The notes below the pieces were generated by a model that was not told the DNA's origin, ran no database searches, and saw only the letters and a program-made list of their open reading frames with translations. From the NCBI GenBank assembly GCA_023014335.1, contig JAECYW010000017.1, positions 682,001-746,000 on the forward strand: 64,000 nucleotides of DNA, written 5' to 3'. Positions within the stretch are counted from its first letter, which is position 1; each line of letters begins with the position of its first letter. This stretch comes from Galerina marginata (lineage: Eukaryota; Basidiomycota; Agaricomycetes; Agaricales; Galerinaceae). This document shows, one piece after another, positions 1 to 12,849 of this stretch. Made by a program: the position numbers and the translations under genes.

Positions 1-2203
1 CAAAAAAAATACTCCTGGATAAGAAAGAAGGCATGAACTACCTCTCCGTTTTGGCCCAAAGCCTCAGATCACGCTGGAACATCTTCGAACCCGACCTATG
101 TTGGAGCAAAAGAACTCGATTCTAGTCTGCCCCAGTGGCGACATTGTCACATAGGAGCCAATGAACTCACCATCCTACCACCGCCGTCCAGTAAGCCTCC
201 GGGGAAGCAAAGATCAAGTCCAGCCGCCGATGCAGCGGCTTTCGCTTTCCATCGGATGGGAGGACTGAATACCGTCAAAGCTTTCTCAAGAGAGTCCCAA
301 TGCCCCGTCCGCAGTGTGTTGGGTGCGTGAAATCCGGAGAGATCTACATAGGTTGGAGGGACTGTTCGAGTGGTCCATGATGATGAGCCCGAGGGACGTA
401 CGCATTACATTGGTAACCAGTCCTGTAAGTTTTAGGTGACTTGTCAGGCGGCGTTAAGAAAAATGAATGAAAGACCTGATCACCGGAGGCGTGCAGCAGC
501 TGAACAAATTTGGCACATAGCCCTTTTACCAGGCCAGCGCCGCTGCGAAGATCAGAATGGCTGATCACAATATCCACATCATTGCTCAGAGGCTTCCCGC
601 GTCGATAACTAATATTTCGCAAAGTTAGGGTCGTAATGGAATGCGTTCTATCCTCCAAAACGGTATCACTGACCCTCCAACAACGGTGCTCACGCAGCCA
701 GGCTGGATCTTCTCCAGTTCGCGCATGACCACTTTGTGCATCTCCTCAACCTCCTCCCGCGGTAATAGGCACCTCGAGATCCTCTCTCATGACAAGCGAT
801 ATCTTGATTGACATGTCTGGAGCCTTGTCCGTTGGTATCTTGCGTCCGTTTGGAGTGACGAGCTCTGCCCCCAAGGATGAGGCGGTGGAACCTGGAATGA
901 CGTCGTAGTACCTTTCCATGTCCTCGATGGTCCGTAATCCAAGGTCGTATAGCTGGCGTGCGTTAGTGGCTCCAATCCCATAGATTGTGGCGAAGGTCGA
1001 TAGTGATTGGAATCTCTCAGACTTTCGCGTCGTTCCTATGATGTCGGAAATTGAGGCATGGAGGTCAGACTGCCTGCAGTCCTCAAACGCAAGCACAAAT
1101 GGACGCACGGGATTCTTCAATGTACCCATTATTGATGAACTCTTTGATCTGGAGGAGTGGAGAAGGATGAGAAAATAGTTCAGTGGGATGCTTGTCTTGA
1201 ACCTACTTTAGATAGTGTTTTATTTCCCAATCCTGGTAATTTAACGATATCTCTTGAGTAGGTTTCTTTTGTGATAAGGTGTGGGTATGCTGTCAGTGTT
1301 TATGAGTTAGAACTAATTGACACACAGATACAGAAGCGGGTACTCCTACACTTTATGATCTAAAAAGTGGTCAGAATAACAATCAGAGGCAAAGAGTTGA
1401 AGGTTGCATACAGCAACAGATCGTTCATAACTGAGCGCATTGACCGCCAGACCTTCCAGTTCCCGAAAGCGACCCAGAACACCTAATTCCTCCGCCAGCG
1501 CCTGGTTTACACATACCAGCGGAGAAGCCCGTTGGCATGCATATCGTAGGGTCCAGTTATTATAGACTCGTGGATTAGTTGGTTGAAGGACAGGTACTGT
1601 ACGCCGAGGAGGTGAACTGGACGATTCGTCCGCCAGAGAGGTCAACGAATCGTCAGTATCTTGCGTTGATTTCTCTTCAGGACAGTTTTGAACAGTTTCG
1701 TCGTGCAACTCTGAGAGGGCTGCATAGTTGCCACATTCGACACATTTATCTTGCTTGACAGACTCGCGAAGCCAATCTGGAGTCACGATGGACTTTTGTT
1801 TCTGAATTTCCAATTAGCGATGAACATGGCCAACCGAGTGGTTGTACGAACGGCGATGTTCCAGTCCACATGCCTCTCAAATCGCTTCTTCATCCTGACA
1901 TTGGTAACAATGACGTCGGCATCCATTACATTGCTGCAGAGTTCCAAATCAACGCCTCCACCGGCGCTTGACGCTTTGTGTCGACGATCTCTGCGGGATG
2001 CAGCTTCTACCAGTGTCGAAGAGCTCCCGAATGACCTTTTCATCGAGTTTCGCCTGGACAATGTACACCTTCAAGGGACTATTCTTGGATTCATCCGTTG
2101 ATCCCGTCGAAGAACTTGAGCGCAAGCGCTTGGACGGCCTGGTGGTACCCGAGTCCGAGTCTGATTCGGATGACGTTGAGGTCGATGACGATGACCGCTT
2201 CAT
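1..2203 (-). CDS. DNA polymerase family X (Pol mu/lambda/Pol4-like), 3' end cut off by the window
   Basis: Gap-filling and end-joining DNA polymerase, acting in the nucleus. In order: a Ser-rich basic N-terminus (start MKRSSSST at 2203), a BRCT domain (KVYIVQAKLDEKVIREL, then DADVIVTNVRMKKRFERHVDW and SIVTPDWLRESV), the 8-kDa domain (RYACQRASPL, NALSYERSVA), a helix-hairpin-helix (FATIYGIGATNARQLYDLGL near 960), and the palm. Catalytic aspartates are visible in YRRGKPLSNDVDIVISH (near 570) and in RLDLIFASPEAYWTAVVGW (near 190). The last visible exon, GSKMFQRDLRLWAKTE, ends at a donor near 45, so the C-terminus lies outside. Several short introns. Apparent extra bases near 240, 348 and 764, and perhaps 1990, break the frame. 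Pol mu, lambda and fungal Pol4 cannot be separated without the missing end. Confidence 0.88.
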
Positions 2204-3009
2204 GATTGAGAAATCAGTAGATTGTCCAGCATGATTTCGGCAGTGGAAACTTGAAGTCAGTACCACTGAGTCCGTACATCATCATGGAGCCAATTGTGCA
2301 CCCATCATGATGACAAAGCACAGGACCCAGTTTAGCGCCGCTAGATTTATTATTCAATTTCCGACAGTTAGCCGATACATGCCGAAGCCATGCGAAGGTG
2401 TCAGAGCCTGTCACTTGGGGATGGCATGTTTCTGTTTAAGTACCTCAATCATACCCTCTTCCAATGGTTGGAAAGGCATATATTTTGACAGAAAAGAGAT
2501 AGTCATGCCACAATACTCTGTATTTGTTTTCTATGCCCACGAGATAGCCTCGTCTGTACTTCACTGGGGACAATCACTGACTCTTACCCGAGGGCGTCTA
2601 AAGTCGCTTAACGAAGCAAGTTTTCATCCTGGAAGAAAGAGTTACCTCAGGAGCAGAAGCCGCTACAAATTCACCAAAAGGCGGGTTGAACATGTATAAC
2701 ACTGAACGAAGTCTCAAAAGATTGCTCAGCCAGAAAAATCGATGGAGACTGGGCTGCAATTAATGCTTATCTAGACGCCGTATCTGACGGTAAACCTTCA
2801 ACGTTCGCTGCATGATATCTACGGAGAAATGAGCGGATAGGGTGACCGAAGTTTCCGTATTTCCGCTGAATCAGAAGCCTACGTGGGAACAAATTGCTTC
2901 ATAATTGATATTTGATTCGAGTCGCAAATGCTCTTGTAAAGCCGTATACAACTTGTTCTAATTTCAATTCCTTTCCTTTCCTTTCAACTCCTCCCCTCCC
3001 CAATCCCCA
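2204..3009. other. divergent intergenic region
   Basis: Lies between the divergently transcribed polymerase and NMNAT genes and should hold both promoters. I see no convincing gene. A 130-codon open frame at 2307-2699 has no recognisable motif. A CT-rich tract (about 2968-3003, TCCTTTCCTTTCCTTTC type) sits directly before the NMNAT start, as is common in fungal promoters. Confidence 0.6.
2968..3003 (+). promoter_or_regulatory. pyrimidine tract before NMNAT
   Basis: Repeated CCTTT units followed by CTCCCCTCCCC end a few bases before the ATG at 3010. Such CT blocks commonly mark transcription start regions in TATA-less fungal promoters. No TATA-like element was seen close by. Confidence 0.4.
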
Positions 3010-4223
3010 ATGGCCTCTTCTCCCCACCTAACGGAGTCCTTCACGAATCCGGAGAACTATTCGTTCCCCCACCAGCGCCTCTCAAGGGTTCTTCACAACC
3101 CAGACAAGACTCCCATAGTTCTCGTCGCATGCGGCTCCTTCAGCCCAGTCACCTACCTCCACCTTCGCATGTTCGAAATGGCCAAGGACTATGTCAGGCA
3201 AAATACCGACTTTGAAATCCTTGGGGGTTACCTTAGCCCTGTCAGTGACATGTACAAGAAGCCTGGGTTGCTCAGCGCTCGTCACAGGTAAGACCATCTC
3301 CCTCTCTTTGCTAGATAGTCACCGTGGGCCTATACACTCATTTCCGTGTCCCTTTCCAACGGCTGGAACGACTTTCATTCGGCAAACCGAGTCATCTTTC
3401 CGATTTTCCGTTTTCGGCTTATCATCCCGGTCGTATGACGTTCTTCCTTGCCTGTCTCCCTGGCATCGCTTGCCGTGTTCCCATGTTCATGTTTCAAAAT
3501 AGAACTGTCCAATGCTGATATCTTAACTTGACAGGGTGAATATGTGCACTCTGGCGGCTGAGGACTCTGATACATGGTTAATGGTCGATTCATGGGAGGC
3601 ATTCCAATCTTATCAGCGTACAGCTATCGTGTTGGATCACTTTGACCATGAAATCAACACCGTTCTCGGGGGTGTGCACACCGCATCTGGCGAGCATCGC
3701 AGGGTCCGCGTCATGCTTTTGGCAGGCTCTGATCTGATCGGAACTATGAGCGAGCCAGGAGTGTGGGCTTACTCTGATGTTGGTTTACCCATTTGAAAAT
3801 TGAGTGAAAAGTCGATCTAATGCCTTCCATAGCTGGAACATATCTTGGGTGGCTATGGCTGCTTGATTGTCGAGCGTGCTGGTACGGGCATGGACCAGGC
3901 TACGGATAGCCTTGCTCGCTGGCGAAGCAACATCTACTTGATCTCGCAGCTAATTCAAAACGACGTTTCTAGCACGAAGGTATGGCCCAGTTAAGCGATG
4001 TTTGCTTTATTCACCACTTGTTTGTTTTTAGGTCCGCCTTTTCTTGAGACGAGGCCTTTCTGTTCGTTACCTGCTGCCGAACACGGTGGTGGATTACATA
4101 GAACAAAACGGACTTTATCAAGATGAAACAACACCTAATTTATCGGTGTCTATCAGTTCGGAGAAGGGCAAAGAAAAGGAAGCTAGCGCGAGTGGATCGA
4201 AGAAGGAAAAGGAGGCACATTGA
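3010..4223 (+). CDS. nicotinamide/nicotinate mononucleotide adenylyltransferase (NMNAT)
   Basis: Joins NMN or NaMN to the AMP of ATP, giving NAD or deamido-NAD; the central step of both de novo and salvage NAD synthesis. Four exons (3010-3287, 3535-3778, 3833-3979, 4032-4223) give exactly 287 codons with stop (286 aa), all joined at GT-AG sites and with no frame break. The nucleotide-binding GxFxPxTxxH motif is CGSFSPVTYLHLRMFEMAKD (about residues 38-57). Later come ARHRVNMC, a WE pair (VDSWEAFQ), LLAGSDLI and the C-terminal SSTKVRLFLRRGLSVRYLLP, the family's ISTxxR-type motif. The tail is Lys/Glu/Ser-rich. Two nicotinate-permease-like genes follow on the same strand. Confidence 0.95.
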
Positions 4224-5451
4224 CTATCCACTTATTGTACAAGGGAAGGATATTGTAAGGCGTACGTGCATCTCCATTTTTGTTCCAATTTTGTCATAGA
4301 GTTCTTATATTTTCTTGTGACTAACCACTAGATGAATTGTCGAATTATCAAATATAAGGATGTACAATATTCAGAGCGGTATTTCAGGCAACCGGACCCC
4401 AATTATGCACGCTACACTACACACTGAACGTCATCGTCTCGTGGTGGCTTTTTTGCGTTCGAATTTCCATCCAAGGTTGACTGCCAGTGACTATGCACTT
4501 CCTTGATCATCGGCTTGTGGTAGATTTACACTAGCCTCTATGGGGCAGCTATGTCCTTGGTTATCGTGAGGAATTTCAGTTTCTTCGAACCATACAGCCA
4601 ATTTCAGTCACTGAAAATCACGACTCACAGCAGTACGCGAGGGCAGCGGGCCCACAAGGTCAAGTGTGGATCATTTCGAGATGTTTAACCTTCTTCTTGC
4701 GGTCCATTCTGTCTCCAAGTCTTGCTCCTCGGGCCTGCCGGGTCCGGCCAGCCGACAATCAAGAGCAATTGTGTTCATCTAAATTGAACTACTCTTAGTG
4801 TGATGCCATCGAAGAGGTCTCTCCATCTCAAGTTATCTCATTTTAAGTGAGCAGCGTCGTTTGATTGCCTTCAAATTCTCTCTTAAGGACGTTCATTTCA
4901 GATCGCAGACTTGAAATGAGCCTGCGAACGCCGAGCCACAACATTATGCTTTTTGCCGCTGAAAAAATTTGTTCTCTAGCCTGTTCTCCAGCAGGCTAGA
5001 CCAGGGAATTCAACCTTCTTAGATTCGACCACGCCCCGTAGCCCACTGGAGCACTGTTCCGGAAAAATTGTTGCGGTTCCACTCGCGTGCTGGGAGTCCC
5101 GAGGGTGGACTTCAAGACGGGTATAAATATATCCTGAGCATCTTCTCAGTTAAATTTACCGTGGCGCTCCTGTTCTCGTAGATTTGGCACAGGTTGAAGT
5201 GTTCAACTTCCCCCTTTCCCAATGGCAAAAACAGAGTTGCACTAATTCTTCTCGAATTCTAGTTAGGAAAGCTCTGCAAAGTGGGCCAATCGGGGTTCCT
5301 TGTGCTTCTTTATCTTCTCATTTACTGATCCGGCTCCCTTATTAGGTCCTCGCCATCTACTTCCAACGTATTATCGAAGTATAAAGCACTCGAAGAGAGG
5401 CGGTATGAACGCGTCGGTCTCGTCCCTCGTTGACGAATAAACTGTAACAAA
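4224..5451. other. intergenic region upstream of first permease
   Basis: About 1.2 kb with no convincing gene on either strand. The right part carries a TATA-like element (5122-5129) and is probably the promoter and leader of the permease at 5452. Confidence 0.6.
5122..5129 (+). promoter_or_regulatory. TATA-like box
   Basis: TATAAATA inside GGGTATAAATATATCC, about 320 bp before the permease ATG at 5452. That distance implies a long leader or a 5' UTR intron. Confidence 0.45.
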
Positions 5452-7720
5452 ATGGCGACCTCACAAGCTCACTCAGCCTCCGATCCTGCCGTTGACAACA
5501 AAGCCGATTTATTATCAACGACTTCAGCCCCAGAAAGCGCTGGTAGATCAGAGGAAGAAACTTTGCGTCTTACGAAATCGACAATGTATTCATTTCACTC
5601 CATTTTATCGTTATGTACGGATCTCCTCTCACCTCGTCCACAGTCGCAAAGTGGACCTTCGGGTACTCCCTATTCTCGGGATTCTTTCCGCTCTTTCCTT
5701 GATCGATCGTTCAAATCTTGGACTTGCCCGCATAGTCGGAATGGACCACGACCTCGTATGTATTTCCGACCCTTCATTTACCCCACATCACGCTAACAAT
5801 AACCTTCAGCACCTGAGTATTGGAGCGCGATACAGCATCGTGTCCTGTATTTATTTCGTTCCTTATATTTTGTTGTGTGTGCTCGTCAATTTCTATTTGG
5901 AGGGCGGTCGGGTGATATTCACCCTATCAGCTGACATATCTTATTCATGTCCATCTAGTCAGCTACCAAGCAACTTATTCCTGCGTAAATTGGGCGTCAT
6001 TCACTGGCTCGTGTTCTTGGTTGTTTCATGGGGCGCGGTTCAGCTAGCCATGGGTTTCGTACCATCTTGGGGCTATCTGGCTCTTTGCAGAGTATTGTTG
6101 GGTGTATTCGAAGTGGGTGGATGACCATTTACAAGTGTTCCTAGCCTTTTTTTGACAATTGACCCCTTTTTTCTGTAGGCGGGATTCTTCCCGGCTTTGG
6201 TTTATATTATCACAACGTGGTGCGTATTTGAAGGGTTGTAGGTTATTGGCGATATTAAAAATCGCCTCATTTCGCTCGTTCACAGGTATATCCGCCACGA
6301 AGTGCAGAAACGGTATGTACGGGTGCCTGTATACCATGTCATTTCACACTCATCTAATCTTTTAGCCTTGCTGCTTTTTATATCGTCGGCGTATTTATTG
6401 GGGGGTTTAGTGCCATATTTGCATATGTGCTGAGTCTCCTGGGTGGGCGATTGGGGATTGCTGGCTGGGCTTGGATTTTTGTAAGCTGGATCGCAATCTC
6501 CAAATATATGCGACAGATTGACTTAACGTGAAAAGATCATCGAGGGTGCCATCACCATTTTGTTCGGAATTATTGGATGGTTTTTCCTCCCCAATTTCCC
6601 TGACCAAAACACCTTTTTGACCAAAGAACAAACCACCCTTATCCTCCAACGGGTCGAAAAGGACCGTGGAGACTCGGTGCCTGATCTACTTTCCAAGGAG
6701 AAAGTGCTCCTGCATTTGCTTGATTGGAAAATTTGGGCAGTTGGTACGTGCCGGAAACCTTTGATCTTCTTATTCGCTTCTAATGTGAGCCTTACGTGGT
6801 CTTAAAAGGAGTGATGTACATGTGTGCAACGCTTCCTGCTTATGCAATTAGGTGGGTACCTTAATTTGATTGCCTTACGTTGCTGATAATACGAATCTTA
6901 AGCTTTTTCGTCACTATCATTCTGCGTGGAATGGGATGGAGCGTATCCGCGTCTCTGTTGTTGGTAGGTTTTTGATCCTTCTGTTTGGAATTGATGCCGG
7001 TAAACTGACTGAATGTTTTGAATACAAGAGCGCACCACCCTACATTTTTGCGGTTAGAATGATTCCTTTTCCATGACAAGTGGACCCTTCGCTGACTTTG
7101 AATGACTAGGCTATCAGCATAATGTTCTTTGCGTGGCTCTCGGACAAGTATCACCAAAGGGCTGCAATAATAGCAATCCAGACCGTCATAACGTTAATTG
7201 GCTTGATTTTGACAGGATTTGTACCCCACGCAGGTTGGCGATATGCAGGTACGCCTGGCTGCTGCTTCGCGACCTGCTTTTGGCTCACGATATATATAAT
7301 CTGATAACAGGCATCTTTTTGAGCAACGCTGGTTCTGGAGGCTGCATCCCTGGCATACTTGCATATGTAAGTAATGAGCTTGCAAGTTCCGGAGTATTTA
7401 TCTGACAGATGGATAATGGGTGGGGCAACCCTTTCATATAGTCCTCAAATAACATTATCTCCCACACCAAGAGGGCCGTTTCGACTGCTATAATCGTTTC
7501 CTTCGGAGGTATAGGGGGTATATTCGCGAGTCTTGTCTTTCGCCAGGTCGATTATCCGACATACCTTCCTGGAATCTACGCGACAATTGCGTGCCAATTC
7601 CTTATGCTAGGCCTCCTTGCTATCACGACCGTGTATTACTGGAGCAAAAACAAATCCGTTAAAGAAGGAAGTGCAACGGGACCTCTCGAGGGTCAGATTG
7701 GCTTTACTTACACACTGTAA
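5452..7720 (+). CDS. MFS permease, anion:cation symporter family (allantoate/nicotinate type), copy 1
   Basis: Plasma-membrane transporter of 12 predicted helices, of the DAL5/TNA1-like group that takes up small organic anions such as allantoate, nicotinate and pantothenate. Many small exons read without any frame break. Exon 1 (5452-5585) splices to 5644, giving ..KSTIRKVDLRVLPILG. Family landmarks: SLIDRSNLGLARIVGM, LPSNLFLRKLG, WGAVQLAMGFV, YLALCRVLLGVFEAGFFPAL, the central loop IIEGAITILFG..FPDQNTFLTKEQ, the helix 7 region MYMCATLPAYAISFF, SDKYHQRA, and GGIGGIFASLVFR near the end. It ends GPLEGQIGFTYTL; copy 2 ends almost the same way. The substrate cannot be read from the sequence. Confidence 0.92.
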
Positions 7721-8907
7721 TTAAATCTGGTAACTGGAGGTTCGAAGTTAGGCGCCGCAGTCTACCTTGATATATACAGTTCACCGATATTGATATCTAT
7801 AGATCCTTCTTGTATACTCTCCAGGATAGTGCATCGATCCTCGGTAGATAGCCGAAAGCTTGATATTGCCCTATAATCCGGGTTCACATACCCAAACTTG
7901 ACCAGGGAAAACGGTAACACTTTACTGGGTAAGGCAGGTGAAAGACTCAGAGGCATGTAGATGGTGTACTGACTTGACGGCTCTGAAAAATTCTGTGGGC
8001 TTGCTATCCCACCTGGCCAACAGTTTCTCTAGGATGCATGGAGGAATTGGTCTTCAAGGTCGATCTTTGTCGATCGTCCGCATTTCACTGAATGAAAGTC
8101 AAATCAAGTAGAATTTAATGATCGGTGCCTATTGGAAATTCATGATGGGGTAATGCGTCCAGCCTTCTGCGACTCTACTACGCTCTATTCAAAACTTGCA
8201 GGAAATGATACAGTCGTAAACCTATGTCATGAGATCCAAGCTTACCGTCTACCTCCCCTTTTCTCGATCTTTGACGGTCACTTACATTTCTTGCCTATAT
8301 ATATGGCATAACCATCCCATGATTCGCGCCGCCATTTCGACTTCGTACTTTCTCAGCCCTCCAACACCCGCTCCCTGAGTTCTCACAACCGTCAAGGCGA
8401 CCTCGCCGTGTAATGTTCTATAACTCCATCTGCAAAGGTCAGAAAATCATGGAGTGCCCACAATCCGACAATCGGGCAATATTCCAGGACGGCGCCGGCA
8501 TTCAAATGCACAGAGCCTAAACCCAGAGAAGACGAGATGGTGGATATACGTAACGACGGGGTACTGGACACAGGAACTCGATTTCAGCTTGAAGAGCCAA
8601 CAGAAAATGTCGCCTGTACGAACATGTACGGAAAGAAATGTCCGGGTGCTTTGCCTCCTGTGTGTCTTTGTGTTACATACACCACTGTTTTCAGCGAAGA
8701 AATCTCAAGAAAATCAAGCCCTTCTGTCAATCGTGTAGCCTCAATCTGGTCGAAGCCCTGGCAGGATTCAGGGTTGCCTCTTTTCGTCGGTCGACCCTTA
8801 TGGTCAACAAAGCTGCCTTGACACTTAAAAACCAGGAGAAGTGGAGTGCGTTTCTCCGTCTCTCTGGACCTCCCTGTTTTTTCACCCTCGACCAGAACTG
8901 CCTCATC
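7721..8907. other. intergenic region between tandem permeases
   Basis: Contains a TATATATAT element at 8296-8304 and about 600 bp of apparent leader before the second permease. Short overlapping open frames at 8454-8821 have no recognisable domain, and I do not call them genes. Confidence 0.5.
8296..8304 (+). promoter_or_regulatory. TATA-like box
   Basis: TATATATAT within TTGCCTATATATATGGCATA, about 600 bp before the ATG chosen for permease copy 2. The long gap suggests a spliced leader, or an upstream start that I could not resolve. Confidence 0.4.
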
Positions 8908-11146
8908 ATGGCTGACCACAATTCCTATACGGATGAAAAGAAAATGGATCCCTCTAAAGAATCCTCTGTCAGTTCTATGAAGATTCGAATCTGCCGACTC
9001 AAATGACATCGCTTTTGAGAAAAAGACCATGTAAGTTTGTTGCTGCTGGATTTCTCACCTCGACTGATGGTAGGACGCCTCTCGCTAGGCGATATGTTGA
9101 TTGGCGAATCATTCCGGTTCTTGCCATGGTGTATTCGTTTGCTCTCATTGATCGAATCAACATGGGCTGCAGCTCATACGGCCGGAATGGGTGTCGACTT
9201 GGTTTGTATCGCCTTGCTTGTTGCTTATCTATCTCAACAAGCTTATTCGCTTTTTCGCGCAGCATCTCCTTACTGGGAATCGTTTCAGTATTGTCAACTG
9301 CCTATATTTCGTTCCTTACATCCTTCTGTAAGTCATTATTCGCGATATACATGTGGCACTTCCGCCTTACTTGCATATGCTTATAACGCCTGTCAGGCAA
9401 CTTCCAGGAAACCTTGTGCTTCGACACTTCGGCGTTCGCAACTGGTTGACATTTATTGTTGCGTCATGGGGTATTATACAACTGTGCATGGGTTTCGTTC
9501 ACTCTTGGGGGTACCTAATTCTGTGCCGTGTGTTGCTTGGCGTAGTTCGAGGTGGGAAAGCCTTAACCCGGATTATTTGTTGATTAACCTCGTTTCCTCA
9601 GGCTTCGTTTTTCCCTTCCCTTCTCTTCATCATCTCTACTTGGTGAGCGCTAAATCCTGTCTCATATCTATACCACTCATGACGCGAATCCTACCAGGTA
9701 TAAACGCCATGAAGTCCATCGACGGTATATTTCTGTGCCATATCCTTTACAATATCTGTCCTCAAGAATTAAAATTCTAGCCTTGCCGTCTTTTATTTGA
9801 TTTCCGTCACTGCCGGCGGACTGAGTCCGATCCTTGCTTATGTTTTCAGCCTTCTCAAAGGCAGACAAGGGCTCGCTGGCTGGAGATGGATTTTCGTCAG
9901 TCATTTAATCTACCGTTGCTTGAGAAACATCGTTTGACATCGTTTAACTTTCAATTAGATAATCGAAGGGGCCATTACTATCTTCTTGGCAATGATCACT
10001 TGGCTCTTCATCCCCGCTTTCCCTGATCAAAACAACTTCTTGACCCCTGAACAAACTGCTGTAGTTTTGAGACGTATCGATGATGACCGTGGGGATGCCA
10101 TTCCGGATACTCTAACTTTCGAGAAGGTCAAGAAACATTTGTCTGATTGGACTTTGTGGGCATACGGTAAAGAATAAAAAGTCACTCGAGCCTTCCACTC
10201 TCTGACCGACATATACAGGCACAATGTTCATGTGTGCAGCAATGCCATCTTGTGGGCAACATATTTTATTGGCGCTGATCTACTCATCTCATCATCCTGT
10301 CGCTTGCAGATGCTCAATCTTTCTTCCTGCCAATCATTCTGAAGGGCATGGGCTGGTCGCAGACAGCCTCTTTACTTCTTGTACGCAAACCTTTTTCGTA
10401 ATTTAACCTTTTCAATCTGACTGTTATTCAGAGTGCCCCCCCTTATGGTCCATCTGTGAGTTACTAAATCATAAAGACACTTTTCCCGCTCTAACTCCTT
10501 GGTTCAAGATCGTCACCACATTGATTGTAGCCTACTTTTCCGATAAGCACAGACATCGCAGTGGTTATATAGTGCTATGCACTGCTGTTTGCCTTATTGG
10601 CCTCTGCCTGACGGCATTTGCAAAGAAAAATGAAGTCAGATATTTCGGTAAGCCGTGCCGTCTATAAGACTATATCACTCTATCTATATATGCTTAATGT
10701 GTGCCTAGGTGCTTTCTTGACCAACGCGGGAAATTCGGGAGCCATCCCAACTATTCTTGCCTATGTGGGTTTACTGTTCCTTGCTCGTCGAAAGTCGGCT
10801 TATTTGCAATCACAGGCCTCGAATAACGTTGTCTCCCATACTAAGCGATCAGTACAAACTGCTCTAACTGTGTCTTTGGGGGGTATTGGGGGCATTCTGG
10901 CTACCACCGTCTTCCGTGCCCAAGATTATCCTAAATATATTCCAGGTTTGTCTGTGGCAATCTCCGTCAAAAATGGAAGCTAATATTTGGATTGCAGGTC
11001 TTGGTGCAACGATTGGCTCTCAGGCGTTGCTCCTGTCACTTCTTGCTGCCACTACCTTACGATTCATGTGGCTCAACAAATCTATGAGAGAAGGAAAACG
11101 AAAAGAACCTTTAGAGGGTCAACCCGGTTTCTATTATACCTTGTGA
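8908..11146 (+). CDS. MFS permease, anion:cation symporter family, copy 2 (5' end disrupted)
   Basis: Tandem paralogue of the permease at 5452. Recognisable blocks: DIAFEKK, RYVDWRIIPVLAMVYSFALI, AAHTAGMGVDL, LQLPGNLVLRHFGVRNWLTF, IIEGAITIFLAM, FPDQNNFLTPEQT, MFMCAAMPSYAQSFFLP (joined across an intron near 10250-10310), VAYFSDKHRHRSG, FLTNAGNSGAIPTILAY, GGIGGILATTVFRA, and the end GQPGFYYTL. From about 9190 on, introns splice cleanly. The 5' part does not hold one frame. The ATG frame at 8908 hits a stop near 9004 while the homologous frame is one base over, and a second slip lies at GGG 9164-9166. Both look like one extra base. Either these are sequence errors or the copy is inactive. Confidence 0.82.
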
Positions 11147-12849
11147 GGGTTTGATGATTATGCTTTAGATGAATCTTGTACATCACGATACGTTATCCGA
11201 ATCAATAACACGCTTTGCTACGACAGCCGACCTTTCGTCTCGAAAATGACCGCCATTATAATGACATACTATGATACTCCCTTCCCAACTCTGTCATTCT
11301 TTCCCATATACAGCTCAGGTTCGACTTTTGGTTGGGAATTTGCTTCTCGGGTCTCATGTATAAAGGGAAATGCGGTATGCCCTGAAATTTTCGAAGGATG
11401 AATTAAGAAAACTAACAAGTCAGGCCTGTACATAATTGCCAGGTTTCAACGCCAATCCTCGATATTCGGATCATTCGTGTGAACTACAATCGTTTTACAC
11501 GAGATCATAACTGCCAACACCTTTCAAGATAACAGCGTCCCAATGAAAACGGGAGATCTTCTGTGCTCCACCAAAGTACCTATTCAATTATTGATTCATT
11601 TGTAAGGTTTCGCTTGTCACCTAGGTGCCTTTTTGTCCCACTTTTGAAAACTTAACATGGCTCGCCTTCCCGGGTAGAACAGGCGCAGGTATCTCAGTGG
11701 GTAGTGATTCCTCTTATGGTCAATACTACGCCGGGCTCTGGAGGTCGTCTGGGTGCTCTTATTCAATGGCTCTCGACATCTATTTTTAACTACCCATCTA
11801 TCTTAATGAAGGTACCAGTTGGGAATTTCTCCGTCACCTTCCTCAAACAACTGGGCTTGAGAAAAAGTTTCTGGAGATAGATTCAGGACTCATACGACGC
11901 ACTTAACCCGAGAGTACTAACCTACTAACTGTCATCGACCCATGATTAATCTGTCTCGTACCGATCTCGGACTTTCCTCTCCATTCGGGATCAGCATCCT
12001 TCAGCTCATGCTTCACGATCACTTCGTCTGCGCTCAGAATCATATATATGACGGACTTAGCGGCTGCATCGTGAGGCATTGCAATGCATATATAACCTGC
12101 TTTCTGACTCCGTCGTCTCTTCAAGGAAATTTGTTCCCTCTGAAGCTATTTTGCAGCTCGTCGACAGCCATGGGCCGCGGTTTCAGTGGGGCTCCTTGGG
12201 CTGCCAACCTCCCTGGAGGTCCTCGGATATCTTGGACGTCGATCCCGCAGGTTCTCACCTTTCTGACGATAATCTTTAGTTGATAACGACAGATCAGTGA
12301 AACCACTTTGGTAATTTCGTCGCCCATCCAAGGTAAACAGGTTCGCCACTGGATCTCGCTGGATCGAACGTGCATCGACCAGCTGTCAAAGGACTACTTG
12401 CACTGGGTATGTAAACAAGCTATCCGTAAGCCATTTCATCGCTGTTTTATTCGTTTGTCCATGCTGAAGTTACTTGCAGCTACTTCCAGTGCACAGATAT
12501 GCGTAATCGTCCCAGCGCGTCCCAGTTTCCAATTGACAACGTTTTTGATATCTTAGAGGCTCATTTAAAACTGCATCCGCCAATCACTTTATCGAACTCT
12601 GAAGTCAAACGTTGCTTATTCTCGATCCGTTTCAGAGCCTGCGCGGTTCTTGCTCTGGTAACTCCCGAAGGACCAAGGACCGGACTCCCTCTGAGGCATC
12701 GTTTTTAACCATGATCGGGTAAGTATTTGGCGCACGTAGAAATGTCGCAATTAGCTTCAAATACCATTCTCCCCAACTTCTCCCGCGATACGAGCAACCC
12801 ACTCGATAGTCCAGGCACTCAGCATCCGTCTGCTATCTATATGTAAGCA

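Noticed and set aside
2307..2699. 130-codon plus-strand frame between polymerase and NMNAT
   Set aside because: No domain, no splice support and no neighbouring coding signal; probably chance in the shared promoter region.
8454..9030. Several overlapping frames upstream of permease 2
   Set aside because: They overlap on both strands and carry no family motif; likely leader or promoter sequence.
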